Below, one piece after another: positions 1 to 9,499 of a stretch of 64,000 nucleotides of DNA. Position 1 is the stretch's first letter. Each line of letters starts with the position of its first letter. Below the pieces are notes generated by a model. It had not been told where the DNA came from. It did no database searches and saw nothing but the letters and a program-made list of their open reading frames with translations. Origin of the DNA: Megaustenia siamemsis (Eukaryota; Mollusca; Gastropoda; Stylommatophora; Ariophantidae); the NCBI GenBank assembly GCA_032433765.1, contig JAVIAB010000101.1, positions 65,257,640 to 65,321,639 of the forward strand, given 5' to 3'. The translations under genes were made by a program, and so were the position numbers.

Positions 1-813
1 CTGAATGCTGCAGATGAAGATATTTAGACCTAGCCATCAACAGTGCAATACGTTACTCTTTAATATTCTTAACATATCACTGAACATCATTTATGTTAAC
101 GTGAAGTAAGAAATGAAGATACATTGAAGAATCTAGAAGTCTGGTCTGCAAGACTTTTTAACGAACAGTGCGAGTATAGAAGAGAGAGAGTGAAAGGAGG
201 GAGGGAATTTAATATGACTGATAACATGCACATATATAAACAGCGCTTGTGCATTATGAGTTTTATTTGAAAAAAAAGACTTAGAATGACAAAAGAACGA
301 AAGATAACTGAGATATTACACATATTACAGTTTTTATATTTGAGATTTATAGTTCGTTGATGATTCTGTAGATTGGATGCTCGTTTGTTGATTAAAAGTG
401 ACAGGATTGAGAAAATGAATGTCATGTAAATATGATTGCTGAGGATATAGACACAAATAACGCATTGAAATTGGTCAAATGCGTTACACGATGAAATAAA
501 CAATTAAGTATTTGAGGAAAAAATGAAAAAAAATGCTTCTAATGAAACAAACAATAGTAAAGTGTTGCTGAAAGCTTTGTATAAAAAAAAGGCTTGTAAT
601 AAAACAACAAAGGAAACCAAGCTCTGCCGTCAATCTCTTCAGTCGTTGTCTTGGATCTTGATTAGTTAGTTATCGGCATATCTTATGTCTTCTTTTTTGC
701 TATAATGTGATGCATCTTTAATATTCTCTTTTAATTACAACATTATCAAGGAATTGCATCATTATTTCATAATAGTAAATGGTACTTTATTTATTTCTCC
801 TTCCATTTTGTCA
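1..813. other. AT-rich stretch, no gene seen
   Basis: Only short chance open frames are present. I see no recognisable protein, RNA or repeat before the TSD of the first hAT element at 814. Confidence 0.6.
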
Positions 814-1039
814 CTCTACAACAGGGGTGGCCAAATGGCGGCCCGCGGGCCGGATCCGGCCCGCCAGCCTAGTTTTCTTGGCCCGCGAAGCTCCACGGAC
901 TTACTTCATTTTTTACCCCTAATAGCGGATTTTTCCTGGTTTTAATCCGTGTCGGAGTTAACTCTTCTATCGTTCAAGAATACACAATTTGAAAATCTCT
1001 GTCAATTTCTCGCAACAGCTAGATTGGCAACATAATTTC

Positions 1040-1144
<105 letters not shown>

Positions 1145-1566
1145 ACTAATGGTGCCGACAATATTCAAAGTCTTTGCTTCGAGTTGGTACCGCAAAGTTG
1201 CTTTATTGTCAGTGCGGTGATAGCGTCAGATCTTTGGCTCAACATTTGTCGTCTGGACTTGTGGTGGCTCTTTCATTTCGCGGTAAGGGGTTAATGAGGT
1301 TGGGAGGGACAGGGGTGAGGGGACTTCGTAGCTCTAATTCTGTCTTTGAAGTTACATTCAAAATGTTTCACTGTTCGCCTTCATTCCCTTTGATCCCATC
1401 GTCTTGTCTTGTCCATAAAATGACTGCAACGTGTTTATTTGGTCACAATCTTTTGATTTCATTGTCAAACACAAGTCTGTGTATAACTGTCAAATCTGGA
1501 CTTATTTTCGATAGTGGACCAACATTCTGTGACTTTTAACTTTGATGTGAGATTTTGTATTAAATC

Positions 1567-3366
1567 ATGTTAAAACGTAGAAAAGTTGATTGTGAAAATC
1601 GCATATTTAAACCTGAATGGGAATTAGATTATTTGTTCATCTTCAATAAGGATAGTAAACCTCAGTGCTTAATTTGCGTTCAAGTGTTAGCCGTTTTGAA
1701 GGAATATAATTTAAAACGGCACTATGCCACACATCATCAAAACATGTATGAGAAACATAGCATTGAAGCTAGGAAGCTTTTGGTTGAACAGCTGAAGACA
1801 AAGTTGAATCAACAGCAAAGTATGTATACAAAGGGCAATAAAATTAAAGAGTCATCGATCATTGCATCATATACAGTTACCTATGAGCTTGCAAAATCTA
1901 AAAAACCCTTTACTGACGGAAATTTTGTGAAGAAATGTGCGATTCAAATGGCAAAGGCATTCGGTCAAGAAAAAATAGCCAAAGAATTTGAATCTGTGCC
2001 TCTTTCAAAACAAACTGTAGCCAGAAGAACAGAAGACATCAGTCTGCAACTGTCTCAAAGTTTAAAATCTTGTATTGAAAACTGCTCATATTTTTCGCTC
2101 GCGATTGATGAAAGTACTGACATCACTGACACTTGCCAGCTTCTTATTTTTGTTAAAGTTATCCAGGAGGATTTTACTGTTATTGAAGAATTGTTGAAAG
2201 TTTGCTCTTTGCATGACACTTGTAGAGGGACAGACATATTTTCTGCAGTTCATAGTGCCGTAGATGAAGTAGGTGGTTTTGGAAAGTTGTCTGCAGTGTG
2301 TACTGATGGTTGCAAAGCTTTTATTGGTTCAAATACTGGTTTTGTTGGACTTCTAAAGCAAAACAAAATTAACGTACCTACATTGCATTGCATAATTCAT
2401 CAAGAGGCCCTTTGTGCAAAGTCCATAAATCTAAAAGACACCATGGCTACTGTTGTGAAAATAACAAATTTGATAAGAGGAGGACACCAGTCTTTAAATC
2501 ACAGGAAGTTTTTATCATTTTTAGAGGAAGTAGATTCTAGCAACGGTGATCTCCTGCTTTATACAGAAGTAAGATGGCTTAGTCGAGGGAAATGTTTAAT
2601 AATATTTTTTGAACTGAAGAATGACATTTATGACTTCCTGCGAGAGAACTTACCATGCTCCATTGATCTTCAACATGCACTCAAAGACATTAATTTCCTT
2701 CATAATCTGGCATATCTCACAGACATCACACAACATTTGAACATATTGAATTTGCAGCTACAAGGGGAAAAGCAAACCATTTTTCAATTGATGGGATATG
2801 TTGATGGTTTTAAATAGAAGCTGAATCTATTTAGACTTTCTTTGCAAAAAAATGATCTGTTCCATTTTTCAAGTTGTAAGCAGTTGTTGTCAGAGATAGA
2901 AAGTACAAACTTCAGTAAGTACGCAGCTGACATTGAACATTTGATTTGTGAATTTGATCGACGATTTCAAGATTTTGAAATGTTTCGTCCGCAAACGGAA
3001 CTTTTTAATAACCCAATTAAGTGTACAGTGGAGTGCCAGCCATCAGATCTTCAACTAGAGTTGTGTGACCTTCAGTGTGACCCCTTCCTCAGTACTGCAA
3101 AGGCATTAGGAGCTGACTTCTGGAAATTGCTACCAAATGAACGTTACCCGTGTCTGAGAAAATGGGCACTAAAGATGTGCTCTATATTCGGCAGCACATA
3201 TCTCTGCGAGACAACATTCTCTTCCATGAAGTTAATTAAATCTAAGACCAGGAACAGAATGACCGATTCGACATTGTCCCATACTCTCCGAATCGCCACG
3301 TCAAAAATGGAAGTGGACTTCAAATCTCTGGTGGAAAGCTGTGACAAGTCACAATCGTCGCACTGA
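1567..3366 (+). pseudogene. hAT transposase with one in-frame TAG
   Basis: The product would cut and join hAT ends in the nucleus. Reading from 1567 gives 416 codons, then a TAG at 2815-2817. The same frame continues from 2818 to the stop at 3366, so about 599 codons are broken by a single nonsense change. Near the N-terminus is a C2H2 zinc finger of BED/SPIN-DOC style (Cys34, Cys37, His52, His57). Catalytic-core motifs follow: AIDEST (Asp181) and CTDGCKAF (Asp247), with HCIIHQEALC after it. The part after the stop holds the hATC dimerisation region (FGSTYLCETTFSSMK, then SKTRNRMTD). Overall it resembles the transposase from which vertebrate GTF2IRD2 and FAM200 proteins derive. The start is chosen because it precedes the zinc finger. 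The TAG could be a recent mutation or a sequence error. Confidence 0.9.
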
Positions 3367-3653
3367 GACATTAAAGGTAATTTTAAAATGAATAATTAAT
3401 GGATTTGTTACAAATCAAATATGTAGTCAAAGTGCAAGCATTATTTATATATTACTATATCGCATAGGTCCCTACTGTCATTTTTGACGATATTCTTAAG
3501 TGTGGCCCGCGGGTCTTGGCCTTGGCTTTAATCCGGCCCTCGGGCAACCTCAAGTTGGCCACCACTGCTCTACAACAAAACCTACAAAACTCATGTTTGG
3601 CAGAGACAGTTGTACTTGTATTTTTAGTAAAACCACGCTTTCTAGCTTTTGAG

Positions 3654-4700
3654 TTATTCAGTTATTTGCGTGTAATCATCAGTACACTCCGAACTTGTCC
3701 ATAGGTGTTCAGATTCCTTCCTCAGCAAGTCCCGCAGTGTCCAGCGACTGACCACTCCAGTCAGTTGGTTGATATGTCTTCTTACACGCCCACTAAGTTT
3801 CTCATTTTTGGCTGTTTCCATCTTAACTCCCATATCTTTCATCCAAAGCAGTGACGTGGATTTGTGGTTGTCGAAGTCCTGTGCTCTTCACACATCTCAG
3901 AGGGCACTGATGATGTCCGCCTGATCGATTGGACTACCGTCCTCAACGACAGCGCAGCTAACCAGACTGTCCGCTCTTTCATTTCCCCGTTCACCTGCAA
4001 GTGCAGGGACATAGACAAAGGTGACCTTACGTATTTTTGACTTCTGCAATGACTGTAACCATTGCATGCGTACAGAGCCCGCCTACACTTTTTTATCATC
4101 CTCATAGAATCATTCATTATACATGTGGTGGTGTAGTATTGTGAATCTAACCAGTTGAATGCCGTGGTCACTGCTATCTCCTCCATCGTCATGCTACTCG
4201 TGTATTCTTTGACTATTATGCCTGCTGAGCGTGCTGTAAGTGCCCTTACACTTCGTTGGTGTCGTCTTACAGATCCATCTGTATATATGACTGCATCTTT
4301 CTCATCAGTGTTATCCCAGATGAGATCGTTGACATCCGTGTTGACCACGACTGAGTTCTGTTCCCTACTTTTCCTGTCGAGTGAGACAATACACGAGAAT
4401 ATATCCCTGAATGACGTAAGCACAGGTATCCACTCCTCGCCAACGTTTATATTGGTAAGCCTACAGACCTGTTTGATGATATCTTCTGCTCGGCACACCC
4501 ATGATTTGCCTCTTTTTAGCCTGGGACCTTTCCCTGTGTTGAGCTGGTGGTGCAATGAATGTTCTTTATCTGTACTAATCTTCAGGTATACTCGTGCCCT
4601 CCAGATCATGATTCTGTCACCCATGGTTGGAAAGTCAAGAAGATACCGCATTGCTGCACAATGAGTTCCCCTTGTACACCCCAAGATAATGCGCAAGACC
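3654..4700 (-). pseudogene. LINE-I copy 1: RNase H and C-terminal part of pol
   Basis: This is the 3' half of a non-LTR retrotransposon polyprotein, reading right to left. The frame from 4696 begins in the reverse-transcriptase thumb (LRIILGCTRGTHCAAMRYLL). It passes into an RNase H-like domain (DAVIYTDGSV, then SMEEIAVTTAFNWL as a degraded second motif). Near 3840 it shifts into a second frame ending at 3654 with RRHINQLTGVVSRWTLRDLL and a C-terminal Cys motif (SECTDDYTQIT). RNase H plus this tail is typical of I-superfamily LINEs; the exact clade is inference. The missing upstream part lies beyond the mariner at 6044-6345. Confidence 0.75.
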
Positions 4701-4702
4701 TA

Positions 4703-6041
4703 CGTAGGGAGGTCAAAAAGTAATGCACACCAATTTTTTTCTCGGAAACTATTCGGGCAAAATGTGTGAAATTTTCACAGATTGTAGCTGAACATCCCCT
4801 TGACACTACCTATTTGTCAACATAATCTCCGTCCAAGCGTATTGCCTTACGCCAACGCGAAACTAGGTCATGAATGCCTGGTTTGTACCAAGTTTTGTCC
4901 TGCTCGCGTAGCCATTTTTTAACTGCACGGATCACATCCTCATCATTGTCAAAGTGTGTCCCACGCAGGAATTTTTTGAGTGGTCCAAACAGATGGAAAT
5001 CTGAGGGAGCCAGATCAGGGCTGTAAGGAGGATGGGGCAGTACAGTCCAACCAAATTTGTTGATTGCTTCCCGTGTTACCAACCTATGTGAGGGCGTGCA
5101 TTGTCATGTTGAAGCAACAAATCTGCAGATGGCTTATTAGGCCGAACTCTGTGGAACCGATTTTTGAGTTTTGTCAGTGTAATGATGTAAGCTGTCGAGT
5201 TGATTGTCTCACCTCTTGTCATTACATCAACAAGAATCACACCATCAATGTCCCAGAAGACAGTGATCATCACCTTTCCGGCTGATGGAGATGTTTTGAA
5301 TTTTTTTTCTTTTGGTGACTGCGGATGATGCCATTCCATTGACTGCATTTTTGTTTCAGGCTCATAATAATAATGTGCCCACGTTTCGTCACCGGTAACA
5401 ATTTTTGATAAAAACATTTCTCCTTCAACACCGAAACGCTCCAACAATTCAGAACAGAATGTTTTCCTTTGAACTCTGTGATCATTTGTTAGGCACCGAG
5501 GAACCCATCGAGCGCAAATCTTTGAATATCCGAGAGTTTTAAAAATTGCGATTGCACTTCCCTTGCTGACTGTAAGCTGCAATGCCAATTGCTGACTAGT
5601 GATACGCCTATCCATACGAATAATGGCATCAGCCCGGTTTAACATGTCTGTGCTGGTAGCCGAGGCAACACGTCCAGAACGCGGTAAATCATGCAGCTCC
5701 ACTCGTACACTTTCTGCAGCTTTAATTCTCTGAACCCAGCGACTAACTGTGCTCCTATCGACTGCAGAACATGTGTACACTGCACACAGTCGTTTATGAA
5801 TGTTTGCCACAGTTTCTTTTTCCGCAACCTGAAATTCTATGACAATTCGCTGTTTGTAACGGGCATTGTTGACAAGCTCCATTTTAACGGTTCATAGATT
5901 GCGTAATATTTATCAGAATGCTGTGCAATTTGGTGCACATAATTGGAACATGTCATATTCCAAGTGTGCAAAATTTCATATTCCTATCTTTATTATTAGC
6001 CGAGAAAAAAATTGGTGTGCATTACTTTTTGACCTCCCCTG
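4703..6041 (-). mobile_element. mariner (DD34D) transposon inserted in LINE-I
   Basis: The ends carry inverted copies of GGGAGGTCAAAAAGTAATGC followed by a shared A/T-rich stretch. TA dinucleotides at 4701-4702 and 6042-6043 are the best target duplication. Removing 4703-6043 leaves the flanking LINE protein in one frame across the junction (EKIPN, a stop, then VLRIILG). The element is 1339 bp, the normal size for mariner. The left terminal bases are slightly altered (CGTA before GGGAGG), so the exact left end is uncertain by a few bases. Confidence 0.88.
4810..5882 (-). pseudogene. mariner transposase, one frameshift
   Basis: Cut-and-paste transposase of the mariner family, related to the SETMAR transposase domain. 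From the ATG at 5882 the frame shows a helix-turn-helix N-terminal half, then TGDETWAHYY (first Asp) and LLLQHDNARPHIG (second Asp). The frame is lost near 5080. The next frame continues with VTREAINKFGW, PPYSPDLAPSD and FHLFG, ending GDYVDK at 4810. If joined, 34 residues separate the second and third Asp, the classic DD34D spacing. Total length is about 355 residues, close to normal mariner length. Only the frameshift visibly disables it. Confidence 0.9.
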
Positions 6042-6043
6042 TA

Positions 6044-6345
6044 ATTCGGTATTTTCTCCAGCCTATCAATTTGAGTTTTACTGACAGTAAGAATTGCCCG
6101 GGCATACTCGATTGGTGCGAGGACTAATCCCTGGAACAGAAGAGTAAGAGTAAGTAGCCTCTGCTCGATGTTAGCAGCTGCCATGACCTTAAAAGAGGCT
6201 AATACTTTGCGGGATTTTGTTATCACATGGTCAACGTGGTCCCGAAAACACAGGCTGCGATCAAACATAATTCCGATGTATGTCATTAACGTTTTATGGA
6301 TTTTAATTCGTTTGCAGTGATACCGGGGCCTTCCATAACCATAAC
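6044..6345 (-). pseudogene. LINE-I copy 1: thumb segment beyond the mariner
   Basis: This is the upstream continuation of the LINE-I copy at 3654-4700. From 6286 the frame reads TYIGIMFDRSLCFRDHVDHV, a typical strand-turn segment following the LINE reverse-transcriptase core. It runs to DRLEKIPN, where the mariner interrupts it. Above 6286 a 2-nt shift separates it from a short upstream remnant (GPGITANEL). The 3' end of an RTE-A copy begins abruptly at about 6350, so this LINE is truncated or was itself invaded there. Confidence 0.72.
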
Positions 6346-6349
6346 TTTC

Positions 6350-6831
6350 TGATCATCATCATAATCGAGTGCTGTCTCCGCAACGAAGGTTGTCTACCAT
6401 GGATTGCCATTCCACTCTGTTTCTTGCTTTGATGGTGCAGGTTGTCATAGATTGCCTTGTCCATCTTTTGATGTTACTCGTCCAAGTTAGTCATGGTCTG
6501 CGTCTGCCTCCTTTACCTTGTATTTTCCTTCCAATATTACTTTTAGTAGGCTGTTGTGTATTGTAACGTGCCCCAAAAATTTCATTTGCCTTGCCTTAAT
6601 TGTATTTAGCATTTCTCTTTTTATTTTTATTTGCTTGAAAACTTCATCGTTTGTTTTCTTTTCTTTCTATCCAATTCTACTTATTCTTCTATAAATCCAC
6701 ATTTCAAAAGATTCAATTTTCTGTTCTATTTTCTTGTCTAATGTCCATGTTTCTGCACCAAACAGGAATATTGTGAAGATGTAACATTTTGCTACTCTTA
6801 GTTTCATCCCTACTGTTTTTTGTTTTGTTGT
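6350..6831 (-). pseudogene. RTE-A copy 1, 3' piece (C-terminus and tail)
   Basis: This is the 3' end of an RTE-type LINE on the minus strand. It starts with a (CAT)n tail on the plus strand at 6350-6365. Reading leftward from 6831 are the C-terminal motifs GAETWTLDKK, FEMWIYRRI and remnants of the RW...DR.EW ending shared with other copies. The protein is frame-disrupted. At 6832-6833 the sequence meets a TA and the first Sailor-like transposon. The matching next RTE sequence resumes at 9289. Confidence 0.85.
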
Positions 6832-6852
6832 TATTGGTCGTTTCAAATCTAA

Positions 6853-7164
6853 ATGTTTACGATTAACATGAAATATCTCCTCTTTCCCTGCACTTACAAA
6901 CTTGATTTTTTGCATCTGGTCTTGTTTTTCCAAGGTCCCACCGATTTCACAAAATTTAATGATGTAGGAAGTATGCTTCATCATGAAGCAGCACTTTCCT
7001 TTGATCTCAGTGAATTTACGGATCTTTTTGCTCCTGGAGAAAATAATTTACCGTACATTAATGGAAATCAACTTCTCGGCATAGGCGTCTCTACACAACT
7101 TGAAAGTTGGAGGCGTTTATCAACTGTTTACTTTCTATTGTTTACTTTCTTTAAAATACTATGA
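6853..7164 (+). other. 103-codon open frame in the 3' region of Sailor copy 1
   Basis: Open frame convergent to the transposase, between its 3' end and the terminal repeat. The same frame (11621-11932, minus) is open in the other copy. The two proteins differ at four visible positions (V/A, D/V, G/D, F/V), and I see no clear excess of silent changes, so sharing probably reflects recent common origin rather than selection. I recognise no domain. A TTCCAAG before GGTCCCACCG could suit a splice acceptor, but this is weak. Confidence 0.25.
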
Positions 7165-7591
7165 GAATGTCAATGTTATAGCCTTTACAGACGGTCTAAA
7201 ACAAATCAGCGTATAAACAGTTCCATTAATGAAAACTATTTAAACAATATACAACAAAGAATACATTAAAAAAAATTAATTATCCGTTGCGAGCGATAAC
7301 GAGCATGACATATCAAGCAAAGTTATTGTTTATGGGTACGCATGTGACTAAAGAGTCCGATGTAAGCACGGGATCCTCTTCACTGTAAAGAGCTACATTG
7401 TTCGTTTTATGTCTTTCCATGTGACTTTCATTATTTTACGTAAACAAGACATATGAAAGTGATTTAGTTTCTTCGCATGCCTGCAGTACACATATCAAGA
7501 ATCTTTACATTTTCAAAACGTTATCAACTTTAGCTAAAGATTGATCATGCGGACATATAAAAACGTCCATTATTATTTCATTTATTCTGAA

Positions 7592-8860
7592 TCAGAGGAG
7601 TCTAACATATTGATTACTAATCTGGGCTGAACGAACGATAGTCCATCTTTTTTTCCAATAGTCATTTTCTTCTTTTAAGACATGATCTTCACATTTGCAC
7701 CAAAAATCTTTGTCAATCTGTGATAGAGCAGCATATGTCAGTCCTTTTATATCGCATAGTTTAAAACTTGTATTCTCAGCTGCCACCTGCCCTTTAATTT
7801 TTGCCCAAACGAGTTCAATGGGGTTTAATTGTGGATGATAAGGGGGCAGTCTCAAGCACGTATGACCATGCTGTTGAATGATTTTGTCTATTTGGAATAC
7901 TTTGGTCTTTTGCGATTTCTTAACAAGTGACAGTAATTCAGGTTTCAAAAATCCCTCGTTAAATGGAATTCCTTCATTTCTTAACCAAAGCTTTATAACA
8001 TCTTTTGTACTGGTAGATGTAGGAATTTTGTCTTCTTCTGCCACAGCGTTGTGGTACGACGCGTTGTCCATTACCAGACAGGATGGTCTGTCTAGAATTG
8101 GAAGAAGAGTATTTTCAATCCACTCTCTAAATATATGGCCATTCATCTCGGTGTGATAGTCCCTGTTGTCAGTATAATTAGAGGTGAATATAAGTTCTGC
8201 ATTTTTCACCAACCCTTCTTTTCGGCTGCCTGCATGTGCCATTATAATACGCTGTCCTTTTCCAGTGGGTACACATCTTCTAATACTTCCATCTGATAAC
8301 TGCCATTCCTTGGCACTTGTGTGGTGAGAATTTATCCAAGATTCATCTAGAAATACAATATCATAACCTTGGTTACGCATTTCCCGTACTTCACGTAAAT
8401 ATTTACTCCTCATAGAAACTAAGTGCGGCTTCTCGCAGATGACAGTTCTACCACTATCGTACTTTCTAAACGTAAAACCGATGCTTCTAACAGTTCTCCA
8501 TAATGTTGTTTTCGACACAACAATGTCATTTTCTGCTCTCAGTCGAATTTTCAGTTTTCTTAAAGTCACAGTTTCTTTGGAATCGAACATTTTACAAATT
8601 GCTCTTCTAATCACTTCCTTGTCAAAACTATCTACTACTTTCTTTCTTCCTAGCGTCCTAGTCTTGATTGAACTGGACACTCCGTTAGCTTTAAGCACTT
8701 GTTTGAAAAAGCGTTTGCTTATACCCAATGCGTGAATAGTTCTCTTTTCTGGCTTTGAGATGCTTCGATACAGTTTTCCACGCTTAGCTTCTATGCAAAA
8801 ATATTTATACACCTTTATTGCCACTGATTGCAATGTAAGGAACTTTACTTTTATACCCAT
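7592..8860 (-). CDS. Sailor-like DDE transposase (DD83E), C-terminal frameshift
   Basis: Cut-and-paste transposase of the IS630-Tc1-mariner superfamily, 422 codons from the ATG at 8860 (MGIKVKFLTLQ). The N-terminal part resembles helix-turn-helix DNA-binding modules (KRTIHALGISKRFFKQVLK). The catalytic motifs are IVFLDESWINSHH, CLVMDNASYHNAV and LPPYHPQLNPIELVWAKIK. I count 83 residues between the second Asp and the Glu, far longer than Tc1 (34) or mariner (34, with Asp) and matching the family published as DD82E/Sailor. Near the end, a run of seven A (sense strand) replaces six A in copy 2. This shifts the frame after NDYWKK and replaces the ancestral ending DSSDSE seen in copies 2 and 3. 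Otherwise this is the most intact transposase in the window. Confidence 0.88.
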   Translation of the reverse strand: MGIKVKFLTLQSVAIKVYKYFCIEAKRGKLYRSISKPEKRTIHALGISKRFFKQVLKANGVSSSIKTRTLGRKKVVDSFDKEVIRRAICKMFDSKETVTLRKLKIRLRAENDIVVSKTTLWRTVRSIGFTFRKYDSGRTVICEKPHLVSMRSKYLREVREMRNQGYDIVFLDESWINSHHTSAKEWQLSDGSIRRCVPTGKGQRIIMAHAGSRKEGLVKNAELIFTSNYTDNRDYHTEMNGHIFREWIENTLLPILDRPSCLVMDNASYHNAVAEEDKIPTSTSTKDVIKLWLRNEGIPFNEGFLKPELLSLVKKSQKTKVFQIDKIIQQHGHTCLRLPPYHPQLNPIELVWAKIKGQVAAENTSFKLCDIKGLTYAALSQIDKDFWCKCEDHVLKEENDYWKKRWTIVRSAQISNQYVRLL

Positions 8861-9288
8861 TGACTAACAGATCACAAATTTAACGAAATTACCCAATAAT
8901 TAGGATACGCCGTTGCACATAAATCACAACAAAACGACAGGAAATGGGATGCACCGGATATAAAATTATAACTATGACGCGTTTTATGTGTTTTTTAGTG
9001 CTTAAAACAGGGAAATTGGCGCGCATTACGTTCAAGATGACAAGTCCGTGGGTGCTCACTCATATGAAGCGGTAATTCCTCCAAATATATGGTTTGACCA
9101 AAATGCCTTAAATTTGTATACTTCAAATAAAGAATATTTAAAACTATACGTTTGTTGGTGAGGAAATGAATGTACTTCTTGGGACCAAAAAATCACAAGA
9201 CCATATGCAAAATTTCAGCATTATCAATCAATTGGTTGCAGAGATATGGAATTTTAAACACCTTCAAAATATTTTGAAACGACCAATA

Positions 9289-9497
9289 GTATATTTTTCC
9301 TAGCATTAAAATTACTTTCTGCCATTCCTTCTTTTGTTTATTTCAATTTTACATTTTCCATCTGTGGTAATAGTATATCCAAGGTAGTTGTAGCTCTGAA
9401 CTGTCTCCAGATGAATTCCTTCAACTGTGATATTTATGTGTATGTCTTTAGATTTTCTGTTTATGATCATAGTTTTAGTCTTTTTGATATTCATAAC
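9289..9497 (-). pseudogene. RTE-A copy 1, middle piece between the two Sailors
   Basis: About 210 bp of RTE-A host sequence. On the minus strand it encodes the segment after the reverse-transcriptase core (KTKTMIINRKSKDI, then LETVQSYNYLGYTITTDGKC), which matches the intact copy at 23203-24027. It lies between the TA duplications of the two inserted transposons and is collinear with the pieces at 6350-6831 and 11954-13340. Confidence 0.87.
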
Positions 9498-9499
9498 TA

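Larger units (their letters stand above)
6834..9286 (-). mobile_element. Sailor-like IS630-Tc1-mariner transposon, copy 1 (2453 bp)
   Basis: Both ends carry the 14-bp inverted repeat TTGGTCGTTTCAAA, flanked by TA at 6832-6833 and 9287-9288. Removing the element and one TA restores the RTE-A host (GTTGTTAGTAT), matching the uninterrupted RTE-A copy near 23670. The transposase gene points left (7592-8860). The other strand near the left end holds a 103-codon open frame. A second, nearly identical copy lies in opposite orientation at 9500-11951, so the two form a large inverted repeat with a 213-bp spacer. Confidence 0.93.

Noticed and set aside
2815..2817. Programmed readthrough or recoding at the hAT TAG
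   Set aside because: No readthrough context is recognisable; a simple nonsense mutation or sequence error is the economical reading.
4155..4664. 169-codon plus-strand open frame
   Set aside because: Antisense shadow of the LINE-I RNase H region.
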